Source of the DNA: a virus
Reading direction: 5' to 3' (one strand)
Virus record (IMG/VR): IMGVR_UViG_3300032288_004972
Span: 1 to 60,327 of that record
Length of the DNA stretch: 60,327 nucleotides
Position 1 is the stretch's first letter, and each line of letters opens with the position of its first letter. A program made the translations under genes and the position numbers. Of the stretch, positions 49,301-56,612 are shown piece by piece. Under the pieces are notes generated by a model. The model had not been told where the DNA came from, searched no databases, and worked only from the letters and a program-made list of their open reading frames with translations.

Positions 49301-50563
49301 GCATGGACAGACCTCTCGCTGAAACGCATCCTCAAGGAAGCTGCCGACAACAATTACGACTCCGTTGTTTGGACGCCGGGCAAGCAGCAAGCCGAGCGCT
49401 ACAATCTATCGAAGCAGATCAGCGAGCTTTCCTACGACCCTTCGAGCGGCACGATTTATGGATACAGAGAAGGCCTCGACCGGCCAATCTTTGAAAAGAA
49501 AGCGACGATTGATAAGCTGCCGGACTACGTTGGCAAGGAAGTCGCTGAAAAACTCATGAACCAACAGCCGAATGATTATGGACGTTTCGTTCTGCGTGGC
49601 CAAGAGATGGACGTTGGCGGCTCCGGGATGAAAGGCTATTACGACAAGATCGTTCCGGGCCAGCTGCAAAAGATGCTCAAAAAGCTGGACCCGAGCGCCA
49701 AGCTCTCGACATATTCGCTGATGGACCCGCAAGCTGCAAGAGACATCGAGCGCGCCGAAGCGGCAATCAGAAACCTTGCACCGATCCGGGCCAACTGGGA
49801 GCGGAAACTGTCCGAGCCAATCGCAGAAGCCGCGAAGCAACAGGCTCGCGAGCAGATCGCACAGATCGATGGCATGTTTGCGCAACGCCGCAAGGAAATC
49901 GAAGACGCGAAAAAGAAAACAATTGAGATGATGCAGCTTCAGATGACGCCTCGGCTGCGGGAGGCAGTCCGCAAGGGCCTGCCTGCGTTCAAACGGGGCG
50001 GCGCGGTTCAACCGACGCAGGCGCAGATTGACGCCGGGAATTACAAGAAAGACCATCGTCGTTTTGCTGGCCTCGATATTGCGATTGAGAATAAAAAAGG
50101 AACAATGCGGTCCGGCATTGACGGAAGCGGAAAGAAATGGTCTGTGCAGATGCCAGCCGACTATGGTTACATCAAGAGAACTGAAGGCGCAGACGGAGAC
50201 CATGTTGATGTTTATCTCGGGCCAGATGAAAAGAGCGATCGCGTTGTCATTGTGAACCAGCGCGAATTGGGAACGAAAAAGTTCGACGAGCACAAAGTTC
50301 TCTTGGGCTTCAAGACAAAGCGCGATGCCTTGCGAACTTACATCGATGGATTCAGCGACGGAAAAGGTCCGGAGCGCGTTGCCTCAACGCAGGACCTTTC
50401 GATTGACGAATTCAAAAAATGGCTCAAGAATGGCAACACGAAAAAGGTTGCCACCGAGAACGCTATCGACAAGGCACTCAAGCTGACAAACCAATTCGGC
50501 GCTGGCGCTGCACAGAAAGCCGTGAAACTTGCACGCAGCACCACCGGGGACGCCCGGAAATAG
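46373..50563 (+). CDS. Giant polyvalent virion protein with HEXXH and pyrophosphatase-like domains
   Basis: The 1396-residue protein uses the ATG at 46373 that overlaps the portal stop. A Pro/Gln/Glu-rich first 250 residues are probably disordered. VALHEIQHAVQHIEKF near residue 460 is a zinc-peptidase-type HEXXH motif. MLHVEEMQSDWAQAGRKEGF (about 866) and YVTNTAAWTDLSLKRILKEA (about 970) are characteristic of phage polyvalent proteins. FKRGGAVQPTQAQIDAGNYK (about 1205) carries the GG motif. The last 170 residues (YKKDHRRFAGLDIAIENKKG, HVDVYLGPDEKSDRVVIV) resemble an inorganic-pyrophosphatase-like domain. It is likely co-injected with DNA to counter host defences. Confidence 0.75.
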   Translation: MDKSARAALLTLKGIAREKLQAGGKPKYVERALPPSPALVQLNDGSMSGFDPTEAALRIVRELSIPVPIKRSSAQAAPEPLQRQEPMAYAPAQRRESLRPLPPSTPAAMPLPSPEPVEREETLWDIYNRTGNAADFVRADEEMMARQPMQYGGVPEEGEVPRNFADAQRMMEERRAAELAQSQAALQAELGQLQATPEWQAKTAEEINRQSFSPERLQSMTPPTTAESLGLPSFTTPQQQNLESNNAVAMARALENAQNRQELGAALKETWPVKLVEDTVAAAKMPGEALAGRFDPQKDPERAVKGMFDLAGVVTSGGLPLASRDPNQLNVLAGVRAKTADTKKLELAQTMRDEGVPVEKIWQETGWWNAPDGKWRFEIPDQSMEVGHIPRFAAKPMESAIIHPQLFKAYPELLDMPIRQQDLGLDGPGGFYQPGPNNTLGYIVVNSQLDPERARSVALHEIQHAVQHIEKFSAGAAPEMFQFDAATINKLKENRAALEQASDVHNLVAQGYNFDDALAALKKSYGEDWLPQADQYALADPQRLAKNIDDINLALQLPRRGGLEGYSRTAGEVEARNVQERAGPGPRNPDYEMYSRDQMEANREQSPGMTQEFGPREQVFRSWDDLYGAPSMSAAPEAPPRNLNDIGLYSFGQESAAALPQARGTPQQMKAMLERAGVKPDELKGFDEAFAGQKQITREQAAAFFEERMPKIEEKVLGARPPLNADELFEYETLSRRFNDRDMSLNLDDATRMAELQMKKDRLPQAFAPSKYEEYTIPGSENYREVLLKLPPQWQPKIEEKFGRFGFTGPDGQYREYWTRQQAEQASRSTLRMDASQFVSSHWDDPNVLAHLRMADRYGPNGERMLHVEEMQSDWAQAGRKEGFKKDGPDPYEEYRAFTKKMNEDWIEQHAKQAFENNPGAFDNLDAAKELAAVAARGMTDDRMAAIMGRSEEFKRVYDAVNKNRVNSAPYVTNTAAWTDLSLKRILKEAADNNYDSVVWTPGKQQAERYNLSKQISELSYDPSSGTIYGYREGLDRPIFEKKATIDKLPDYVGKEVAEKLMNQQPNDYGRFVLRGQEMDVGGSGMKGYYDKIVPGQLQKMLKKLDPSAKLSTYSLMDPQAARDIERAEAAIRNLAPIRANWERKLSEPIAEAAKQQAREQIAQIDGMFAQRRKEIEDAKKKTIEMMQLQMTPRLREAVRKGLPAFKRGGAVQPTQAQIDAGNYKKDHRRFAGLDIAIENKKGTMRSGIDGSGKKWSVQMPADYGYIKRTEGADGDHVDVYLGPDEKSDRVVIVNQRELGTKKFDEHKVLLGFKTKRDALRTYIDGFSDGKGPERVASTQDLSIDEFKKWLKNGNTKKVATENAIDKALKLTNQFGAGAAQKAVKLARSTTGDARK

Positions 50564-50573
50564 GAGCCATGTC

Positions 50574-52046
50574 ATGAGCGAAGAAAGCAAGCGCCTCCGT
50601 GCGCAAATGAAAAGCAAGGCTCAACGCCTCGCGAACATGAAAGACCAGAAGGTCGACAGTAGCGATTGGTCTCCGGCCGAGCCGCTGAACGCTGACGTCA
50701 AGACAGGCATGCGTCCGATTTCGCGCCGTGCCTTCAAGTCGGGCGGCAAGGTCTCGGGCGACGATTGCGCACCGCGCGCTGACCGTATGCCGCGCAAGTC
50801 GGGCGGCGAGGCAAAGTCCTGGATGGATGCGAAGATCAATCGCAACGTCAAGGACGCCAATGAAGAGCGTGAAGGAACGAAACACATTGGCGGAATGAAC
50901 AAGGGCGGTCGCGCTGCCAAGAACAGCGGCGGCTTCTCAACGCAGAAGAACTCCAACGAAGAGATGAGCGCTGCCGATCAGGCTCGTGCTGCAGCGGCTT
51001 CAAAGGCCGCTTCGCAGAAGGCGCAGGAAGAAGGCGCTTATGGTCGCAAGGCTGGCGGTCGTGCGAAGAAGTTCAGCGGCGGCAGCGCACTGAAGGCAAT
51101 CGGCATGGGTGGCGGGCTTCTTCCGGCGGCAATTGCTGGTTTTGCTGGCGACGACGAAAAGGACGGGAAAAAGTCCGGCGGTCGCGCGAAGCACAAGGAC
51201 GGCGGCGAGGTCAAATACGGCCCGATGGAAATGCCCGGCGGTAAAAAGGGCGCGTCTGAGGCCGAGCAGCGCCGCACCGAAAGTCGTCAGGAAAATATGT
51301 CCAAGCCTTCACGCGGCAAGGCCGGGCACTACGCTGATGGCGGCTACATGAAGTTCAAGGGGGAGCCCGTCATTCCCGGCATGAACAAGGGCGGACGCAC
51401 CGCACGCAAGGACGGTGGCCCTGCTTCTGAGGCGGTTGATAGCCGAATAAATAAAAAGTATGGCAAAGACGCATCACAATACGATGCAGTTCTTGGCGAG
51501 TATCGGCATAATGAAATCAAAGAGAATGTTCGCCGAGCGGAGGAAGAAGGCGCGACCCCTCGCAAAGCGGGCGGACGCACCGCACGCAAGGACGGTGGCC
51601 GGGCCAAGGGCAAGTCAAACATCAACATCATCATCAACGCCGGGAAGCCCGCGCCGGAAATGCCTGCAGGCGGCGTAGGACCGGCGAAGCCGCCAATGCC
51701 TCCGATGCTCCCTCCGGACCTCGGTGCGCCCGCTGGGGGGCCTCCGATCGGCGCAGGCGGGCCTCCTCCGGGGATGCCAATGCCCATGCCTTCTGCTCCG
51801 CCGCCGGGAATGCCTCCGGGAATGCCTCCGGGCATGATGGGCCGGAAGACCGGCGGGCGCGTCCGGTCATACAAAGACATGACTGCGGGAGCAGGCTCGG
51901 GGGAAGGTCGCCTTGAAAAGACCGAAATCCAGCGCTCGAAGCATGCCAGCGGCGGACGTGCAAAGTCCTACAAAGACATGACCGCAGGCGCGGGCTCAGG
52001 CGAAGGTCGCCTCGAGAAAACTGAGATTGAAAAGTCTCAGCGCTAA
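50574..52046 (+). CDS. Basic low-complexity GG-motif virion protein
   Basis: From the ATG at 50574 (AGGAG before it) the protein has 490 residues and is highly basic and repetitive. Short units of the KxGGRA / RKDGGRA type recur more than ten times. SYKDMTAGAGSGEGRLEKTE is present twice near the C-terminus, and a Pro/Gly/Met-rich spacer (PPMPPMLPPDLGAPAGGPP) precedes it. No globular domain is recognised beyond a short hydrophobic AIGMGGGLLPAAIAGFAG. It is probably packaged in the head and may bind DNA by charge. The same motif appears in at least five other virion genes here. Confidence 0.65.
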   Translation: MSEESKRLRAQMKSKAQRLANMKDQKVDSSDWSPAEPLNADVKTGMRPISRRAFKSGGKVSGDDCAPRADRMPRKSGGEAKSWMDAKINRNVKDANEEREGTKHIGGMNKGGRAAKNSGGFSTQKNSNEEMSAADQARAAAASKAASQKAQEEGAYGRKAGGRAKKFSGGSALKAIGMGGGLLPAAIAGFAGDDEKDGKKSGGRAKHKDGGEVKYGPMEMPGGKKGASEAEQRRTESRQENMSKPSRGKAGHYADGGYMKFKGEPVIPGMNKGGRTARKDGGPASEAVDSRINKKYGKDASQYDAVLGEYRHNEIKENVRRAEEEGATPRKAGGRTARKDGGRAKGKSNINIIINAGKPAPEMPAGGVGPAKPPMPPMLPPDLGAPAGGPPIGAGGPPPGMPMPMPSAPPPGMPPGMPPGMMGRKTGGRVRSYKDMTAGAGSGEGRLEKTEIQRSKHASGGRAKSYKDMTAGAGSGEGRLEKTEIEKSQR

Positions 52047-52082
52047 AAAGATTCGGGGGCCTGCAAGTCAGTACCCGATGAA

Positions 52083-52148
52083 GAGCCGGGCGGGAGTCAT
52101 GCCTCTTCGCCCGCCCGGCTCCGATCCCAGAAGAGGCAACGAAGAGGC
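52083..52148 (+). promoter_or_regulatory. Strong hairpin with possible pseudoknot over the next ribosome binding site
   Basis: GAGCCGGGCGGG (52083-52094) and CCCGCCCGGCTC (52110-52121) form a perfect 12-bp stem with a 15-base loop. The loop bases 52101-52109 (GCCTCTTCG) are exactly complementary to 52140-52148 (CGAAGAGGC), which contain the ribosome binding site of the gene at 52152. An alternative partner AAGAGGC lies at 52131-52137. There is no T-run, so a plain terminator is unlikely. An H-type pseudoknot regulating translation is proposed. Confidence 0.6.
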
Positions 52149-52151
52149 AAA

Positions 52152-52349
52152 ATGTTAACGCACTTGAATCGATCCATTGTGATCGATCTTGAAACCATCT
52201 TAAGAGAAGAGATGGAAAAAATTCGGACAGAGCTTGAAAACGGCAATTGCGACATTGACCGTTACAAGTTTTTGACCGGACGCCTTTCGGCCATCAGGGA
52301 ATTTCCTGAATGGATCAACGAGGCAACCAAGAAAGCAGAAAACAACTGA
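52152..52349 (+). CDS. Small coiled-coil protein
   Basis: The 65-residue protein starts MLTHLNRSIVIDLETILREE and is almost entirely helical (EMEKIRTELENGNCDIDRYK, FLTGRLSAIREFPEWINE). Similar short helical proteins with a TGR-like turn occur next to head genes in many phages. Its ribosome binding site is the AGAGG that may be sequestered by the hairpin upstream. No function is known. Confidence 0.65.
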   Translation: MLTHLNRSIVIDLETILREEMEKIRTELENGNCDIDRYKFLTGRLSAIREFPEWINEATKKAENN

Positions 52350-52362
52350 AAGGAAGAGGCAC

Positions 52363-52755
52363 ATGCCAGCAATGGTGATGGAACATACAGTCGACCCAAA
52401 AACGGCACTGTTGAAAGAGATCGGAGACTTGTCAAAGATCGAGATTTTCAACAACCAGCTGCTTGTTGGTATTTATGTCAGGCCAGAGAAGACCAAATCC
52501 GGGATTCTTCTCGCAAGCTCGACGCGCGAAGAGGACAAATGGCAAGGCAAGGTTGGCCTCGTTCTCAAACAAGGCAAGAATGCATTTGTCGATGATGCTG
52601 GCAAATGGTTCAAGGATGTCAAAATCTCGGACGGAGACTGGCTGGTCTTCCGTCCGTCCGATGGATGGCAGCTAACAGTCAACAACGTGCTCTGCAGAAT
52701 CCTTGAAGATGTCGATGTGCGCGGGCGCATTGATCACCCCGATAAGGTATGGTGA
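52363..52755 (+). CDS. GroES-like (Cpn10-fold) co-chaperonin homologue
   Basis: The 130-residue protein has AAGGAAGAGG before its ATG. The order of segments matches Cpn10: IEIFNNQLLVGIYVRPEKTK, SGILLASSTREEDKWQGKVG, LVLKQGKNAFVDDAGKWFKD, ISDGDWLVFRPSDGWQLTVN and NVLCRILEDVDV. The KTKSGI stretch is like the start of the GroES mobile loop, and the C-terminal RGRIDHPDKVW is a phage extension. Phage co-chaperonins such as T4 gp31 let host GroEL fold the capsid protein. Here it precedes scaffold, decoration and capsid genes, in keeping with that role. Confidence 0.75.
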   Translation: MPAMVMEHTVDPKTALLKEIGDLSKIEIFNNQLLVGIYVRPEKTKSGILLASSTREEDKWQGKVGLVLKQGKNAFVDDAGKWFKDVKISDGDWLVFRPSDGWQLTVNNVLCRILEDVDVRGRIDHPDKVW

Positions 52756-52760
52756 ATGTC

Positions 52761-53699
52761 ATGGCAGATGTGAAAGACGAAATCGAAATCGCGATCGATG
52801 AAAGCAAAAAGCCAGAGTTGAATGAAGAGGTCGTCGTTGAATCGGCCGAATCAAACGAGCAGGTCGAAGAAAAATCTGCGCCAAGCGTCGAAGATGGCGT
52901 CGAAGCGCTGAAAGCGCAGCTTGCTCAGGAGCGCCGGAGGGCTCAAGAGGCCGAACGCCGCGAGCGAGAGGCCCTTCAAAACGCAAACAGGGCGCAAACG
53001 GACGTTCACGAGACGAATATTCGCCTTGTGGACAATGCAATCGCGACAAAAAAGCAAGAGAGCGCCTCTCTAAAGCAGCAATATCGCGATGCTCTGATGA
53101 ATGGCGACTACGACACGGCTGCAGAGGCCCAAGAAAAGATGGCCACAACGGCTGCACAGATTTTGCAGCTTGAAAATGGCCGTCAAGCGCTTGAGAACGG
53201 GCCTCAGATCAGGGAAATGCCGCGCCAAAACGACCCGGTGCGCGCTTTTGCTGAAGATATCCGTTCAAGTGGCTATCCTCGCTCTGCAGAATGGATCGAA
53301 CGCAATCCGCAATTCGTTACGGACCCACGTTTGAACCAGAAAATGGTCGCTGCTCATAATCTGGCAATTGCAGATGGCTATCGAGCGGACTCGGATGAGT
53401 ATTTTGCGGCGATTGAGGAGACTTTGCGAATAAAAAGCCCTGTACCTGCCCGCAAAGAACGGACAGAAAGCGTTGAAGAGGACGCAAGCGCTGGCGCAGC
53501 GCAAGTTGTTTCGCGCCGCTCTGGTTCTTCGCCCCCGGCTGCGCCTGTTTCGCGCCAGCCTGTCAGCAATTCTGGCGACCGCCCCAGCGTCGTCCGGCTG
53601 ACCGCAGAGCAGCGAGAAATTGCTGCGATGAACGGAATGACTGAAAAGGAATACGCGCAAAACCTTCTGGCCTTGAAAAAAGAAGGCCGTCTCAACTGA
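52761..53699 (+). CDS. Head scaffolding protein
   Basis: The ATG at 52761 has GGTGA at five bases; the ATG at 52749 is an alternative adding four residues. The protein (312 residues from 52761) is very acidic at the start (DEIEIAIDESKKPELNEE). It has a long coiled coil (EALKAQLAQERRRAQEAERR) and a second helical stretch (SLKQQYRDALMNGDYDTAAE), then a polar C-terminus with TAEQREIAAMNGMTEKEYAQ. Acidic, coiled and located just before the capsid genes, it fits a scaffold that is released during head maturation. Confidence 0.8.
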   Translation: MADVKDEIEIAIDESKKPELNEEVVVESAESNEQVEEKSAPSVEDGVEALKAQLAQERRRAQEAERREREALQNANRAQTDVHETNIRLVDNAIATKKQESASLKQQYRDALMNGDYDTAAEAQEKMATTAAQILQLENGRQALENGPQIREMPRQNDPVRAFAEDIRSSGYPRSAEWIERNPQFVTDPRLNQKMVAAHNLAIADGYRADSDEYFAAIEETLRIKSPVPARKERTESVEEDASAGAAQVVSRRSGSSPPAAPVSRQPVSNSGDRPSVVRLTAEQREIAAMNGMTEKEYAQNLLALKKEGRLN

Positions 53700-53710
53700 G
53701 GAGAAATGCT

Positions 53711-54247
53711 ATGACACCTTCTGAAAAACTTCGCAAGACCGCTGGGCAAGAACTCCGCCCGGACCTTCGTCCCGAATTGCGAGACGACGACCCGCGCGCC
53801 CGCGCAGCAAAGCGTGCGGCTGAGATTCGCCAGAACCTCGGCGGCTCGATGGACGATGGCACGGATGAGTTTGCCGCGCCGCCCCCGCCGGACGGCTGGA
53901 CCTATGAGTGGAAGCGCAAGGAGGTATTTGGGAAGGAAGACCACACCTACCAAACCTCTCTCCTGCGCAAGGGCTGGGAGCCGGTTCCGGCAGAGCGTTA
54001 TCCTGAAATGATGCCTGCGGGGAACTATTCGACCATTGAGCGCAAGGGTATGATCCTTATGGAGCGGCCCAAGGAGCTCACGGACGAAGCCCGCGACATC
54101 GAAAAGCGCCGCGCTCGCCAGCAGGTTCGCGTCAAGGAAGAGCAGCTTGCCGCTGCACCTCCCGGTCAGTTCGAGCGCTCGAACAAAGACAACTCCTTGG
54201 CAACCGTCAAAAGGTCGTTTCAGCCTATCGACATCCCGAAAGACTGA
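53711..54247 (+). CDS. Conserved head-region protein, unknown
   Basis: The 178-residue protein has GAGGAGAAATGCT before its ATG. The centre, PPDGWTYEWKRKEVFGKEDH, TYQTSLLRKGWEPVPAERYP and IERKGMILMERPKELTDEAR, recurs in phage proteins placed just before the capsid gene. Both ends are charged and probably disordered (RPDLRPELRDDDPRARAAKR). No enzyme motif is seen. A role in head assembly is inferred from position. Confidence 0.7.
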   Translation: MTPSEKLRKTAGQELRPDLRPELRDDDPRARAAKRAAEIRQNLGGSMDDGTDEFAAPPPPDGWTYEWKRKEVFGKEDHTYQTSLLRKGWEPVPAERYPEMMPAGNYSTIERKGMILMERPKELTDEARDIEKRRARQQVRVKEEQLAAAPPGQFERSNKDNSLATVKRSFQPIDIPKD

Positions 54248-54293
54248 TCCTCGAGATAATAAGAAAATACTGGAGCTTTTCGCTCCTCACTGA

Positions 54294-54343
54294 CCCTCTC
54301 AGCCTCCTCCTCCTCCCCCTCCCGGCTGAGGGGGTTTTCTTTT
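54294..54343 (+). terminator. Rho-independent terminator before the capsid genes
   Basis: CCCTCTCAGCC (54294-54304) pairs with GGCTGAGGGGG (54324-54334), with one wobble, followed by TTTTCTTTT. A smaller GGAGC/GCTCC hairpin lies just before it (54272-54286). The remaining part of the 250-base gap (54344-54497) has two GTTTTCTTT-type boxes, a possible 22-codon leader frame (54400-54468) without clear ribosome binding site, and AGAGGAG before the decoration gene. A promoter for capsid genes is likely here. Confidence 0.8.
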
Positions 54344-54497
54344 GGCATAAGTTTTCTTTTTGCGATCCCTTTTCTTTTCTTGTTTTATCAGAGATACTCA
54401 TGGCGTTCGCCCTCCACGATGCGCAGGGCAAAACCTTCCCGGTTCTTAGTCGCCACGATGCGCGATGATGGACCTCCTTTTAAGAGGAGAACCCGTC

Positions 54498-55106
54498 ATG
54501 GCGAACACCAATGCGCCTTTCGGTTTCCGGCAAATCAAGGGTACGGGCTCTGCCCCGACTTTTGAACAGTCTGTACGCAAGATTAAATCTGACAACACCA
54601 CGGCAATCTTTTTCGGCGATGCGGTCATCCCGCTGACGACTGGCTACATCGGTCAGGCAACGGCGAGCACCGTCCGCATGGAAGGGATTTTCGCTGGCTG
54701 CAAGTACCTCTCCGTTTCGCAGAAGCGCACCGTTTGGTCCAACTATTGGCCCGGCTCGGACGCCAATGGCGACGTAGAAGCTTACATCATCGACGATCCG
54801 AACGCGCAGTTCGTTGTGCAGTCGAGCGACGTTGGCGGCACCTCGCCGATCACCTTTGCTAACATCGGCGAATACATCAACATCGCTGTTGGCACAGGCA
54901 ACACGGCCACCGGCATCTCCGGAATGACGATCGATCAGGACACGCTTGCTACCACGGCAACGCTGCCCTTCCGCATTGTCGGTCTCGTTGAAAATCCGCC
55001 CGGCGCGAACGGCACGGACATTGCGTCCGAGTACAATCTCGTCATCGTCGCCTTCAACAACGCCTCGACCCGCACCAACGGTGCTGGCCCGACTGGCCTC
55101 GCCTAA
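54498..55106 (+). CDS. Putative head decoration / structural protein
   Basis: From the ATG at 54498 (AGAGGAG, 9-base spacing) the protein has 202 residues. MANTNAPFGFRQIKGTGSAP, TTAIFFGDAVIPLTTGYIGQ, RMEGIFAGCKYLSVSQKRTV, YWPGSDANGDVEAYIIDDPN and FANIGEYINIAVGTGNTAT match a common structural family encoded just before the major capsid protein in podophages. It is probably a capsid-binding decoration protein. It has its own region of regulation, separated from the scaffold by a terminator. Confidence 0.75.
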   Translation: MANTNAPFGFRQIKGTGSAPTFEQSVRKIKSDNTTAIFFGDAVIPLTTGYIGQATASTVRMEGIFAGCKYLSVSQKRTVWSNYWPGSDANGDVEAYIIDDPNAQFVVQSSDVGGTSPITFANIGEYINIAVGTGNTATGISGMTIDQDTLATTATLPFRIVGLVENPPGANGTDIASEYNLVIVAFNNASTRTNGAGPTGLA

Positions 55107-55119
55107 GGAGTAGGGACCA

Positions 55120-56031
55120 ATGGCTGTTAATCTCTCGGCTATTAAAGACCTTCTCCTCCCCGGCCTCCGGGGAATCGAAGGCAAGTATGAGCAGATCCCG
55201 TCGCAGTACGACAAGATCTTCACGAAGCACAACTCGAAGATGGCCCTCGAGCGCACCGCTGAAATGCGCTTCCTTGGCTATGCCCAGCTGAAGACCGAAG
55301 GAGCTCAGACCTCTTTCGACAATTCCGCTGGCGAGCGCTATGTGTACAACCAAGAGCACATCGAGATTGGTCTGGGTTACGCGATCACCCGCAAGGCGAT
55401 CGACGACAACCTCTACAAGTCTCAGTTTGCTCCGTCGAACCTCGGCCTGATTGAAAGCTTCCAGCAGACCAAGGAAATCTACGGCGCGAACATCCTGAAC
55501 ACGGCGACGACGTACGATGCGACGGTCGGCGGCGACGGTAAGGCTCTCTGCGCGACCGATCATCCGATCGATGGCGGCACGGTTGCCAACCGTCCGACGA
55601 CGGACGTTGATCTGAACGAAGCGACGCTGCTGAACGGCATGATCTCGATTCGTACGAACTTCAAGGACCAAGCTGGTCTGAAGGTGTTCGCACGTGGTCG
55701 TCGGTTGGTCGTCCCCCCGGCGCTCGAGCCGACGGCGATCCGCCTCACCAAGACGGAACTGCGTCCCGGCACGGCAGACAACGACGTCAACGCGATCATG
55801 ATGACGGCAGGCGGTCTCCCGGAAGGTTATATGGTCAACGACTATCTTACCTCCGCGACGGCTTGGTTCCTGCTGACCAACATCGACGGGCTGAGCTACA
55901 TGACCCGCGTTCCGTTCGAAACGGATATGCAGGTTGACTTCGTAACCGACAACCTTCTGGTCAAGGGCTACGAGCGTTACAGCTTCGGCTACTACAACTG
56001 GCGTTCGATCTACGGATCGTTCCCGTCCTAA
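55120..56031 (+). CDS. Major capsid protein (gpT-like, HK97-type fold expected)
   Basis: The 303-residue protein has AAGGAGTAGGGACC before its ATG. Its segments are LSAIKDLLLPGLRGIEGKYE, QTSFDNSAGERYVYNQEHIE, GLGYAITRKAIDDNLYKSQF, ANILNTATTYDATVGGDGKA, LCATDHPIDG, VFARGRRLVVPPALEPTAIR and WFLLTNIDGLSYMTRVPFET. They resemble Mu gpT-like capsid proteins, which adopt the HK97 fold. Strong translation signals and a following terminator fit a very abundant product. Its N-terminal arm is short and shows no obvious cleavage site. Confidence 0.88.
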   Translation: MAVNLSAIKDLLLPGLRGIEGKYEQIPSQYDKIFTKHNSKMALERTAEMRFLGYAQLKTEGAQTSFDNSAGERYVYNQEHIEIGLGYAITRKAIDDNLYKSQFAPSNLGLIESFQQTKEIYGANILNTATTYDATVGGDGKALCATDHPIDGGTVANRPTTDVDLNEATLLNGMISIRTNFKDQAGLKVFARGRRLVVPPALEPTAIRLTKTELRPGTADNDVNAIMMTAGGLPEGYMVNDYLTSATAWFLLTNIDGLSYMTRVPFETDMQVDFVTDNLLVKGYERYSFGYYNWRSIYGSFPS

Positions 56032-56038
56032 TAAAGCT

Positions 56039-56058
56039 GAGGGGGCGCAAGCCCCCTC
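56039..56058 (+). terminator. Perfect hairpin after the capsid gene
   Basis: GAGGGGGC and GCCCCCTC form a perfect 8-bp stem around GCAA, starting 8 bases after the capsid stop; GTTCCTT follows. The T-run is weak, so partial termination is likely, giving more capsid message than downstream message. Confidence 0.7.
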
Positions 56059-56121
56059 GTTCCTTCGCGTTGACCTTCGGACGCTGCACAGACAACGCGA
56101 TCAATCGTGCAGGAGGAAAAA

Positions 56122-56598
56122 ATGGGTACAACGACTTTCTCAGGCCCAATTCGTGCGGGCGAGATTCGCACGACGACAGGGACGAGCCTTGGCCGCGATG
56201 TAGCGAACACGGGCTACGTCATGATGGTTCAGACTGCAGTCATGAACCAAGCAACGAACGTCGCTTCAACAGGCGTTTACAAAACCAACATCGTTATCCC
56301 TGCAAACAGCCAGATCATTGCGATCAAGCTGTTTAAGACGACAGCATTTAACGGCGTTGCACAGACGCTGAATGTTGGCGTTTCGACAACGGCAACTGAA
56401 CTTGCAGTTGCAGCGGACAACGATGCAAGCACGACCCTCGGTCTTCTTGATATCAAGCCCGGCGATGATGCCACGAGGACGAACAAATGGCTCGATGTCG
56501 GCACGTCTGACGTTCAGATCTACACGAAGTCGACCAACACCGGCGCTGGCGTTGGATATCTCGTCGTTGAATACGCGCAAGCGCGCAACCTGCTCTGA
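56122..56598 (+). CDS. Head-associated structural protein
   Basis: From the ATG at 56122 (AGGAGG before it) the protein has 158 residues. MGTTTFSGPIRAGEIRTTTG is an opening shared by small head proteins after the capsid gene. The rest is beta-rich (VYKTNIVIPANSQIIAIKLF, TLNVGVSTTATELAVAADND, VQIYTKSTNTGAGVGYLVVE). It may be a head fibre or decoration protein. No enzyme motif is seen. Confidence 0.7.
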   Translation: MGTTTFSGPIRAGEIRTTTGTSLGRDVANTGYVMMVQTAVMNQATNVASTGVYKTNIVIPANSQIIAIKLFKTTAFNGVAQTLNVGVSTTATELAVAADNDASTTLGLLDIKPGDDATRTNKWLDVGTSDVQIYTKSTNTGAGVGYLVVEYAQARNLL

Positions 56599-56612
56599 TA
56601 GGAGATTGAACC

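Noticed and set aside
54400-54468. 22-codon frame before the decoration protein gene, possible leader peptide
   Set aside because: No convincing ribosome binding site and no attenuator structure around it; a CCACGATGCGC direct repeat inside it is the only notable feature.
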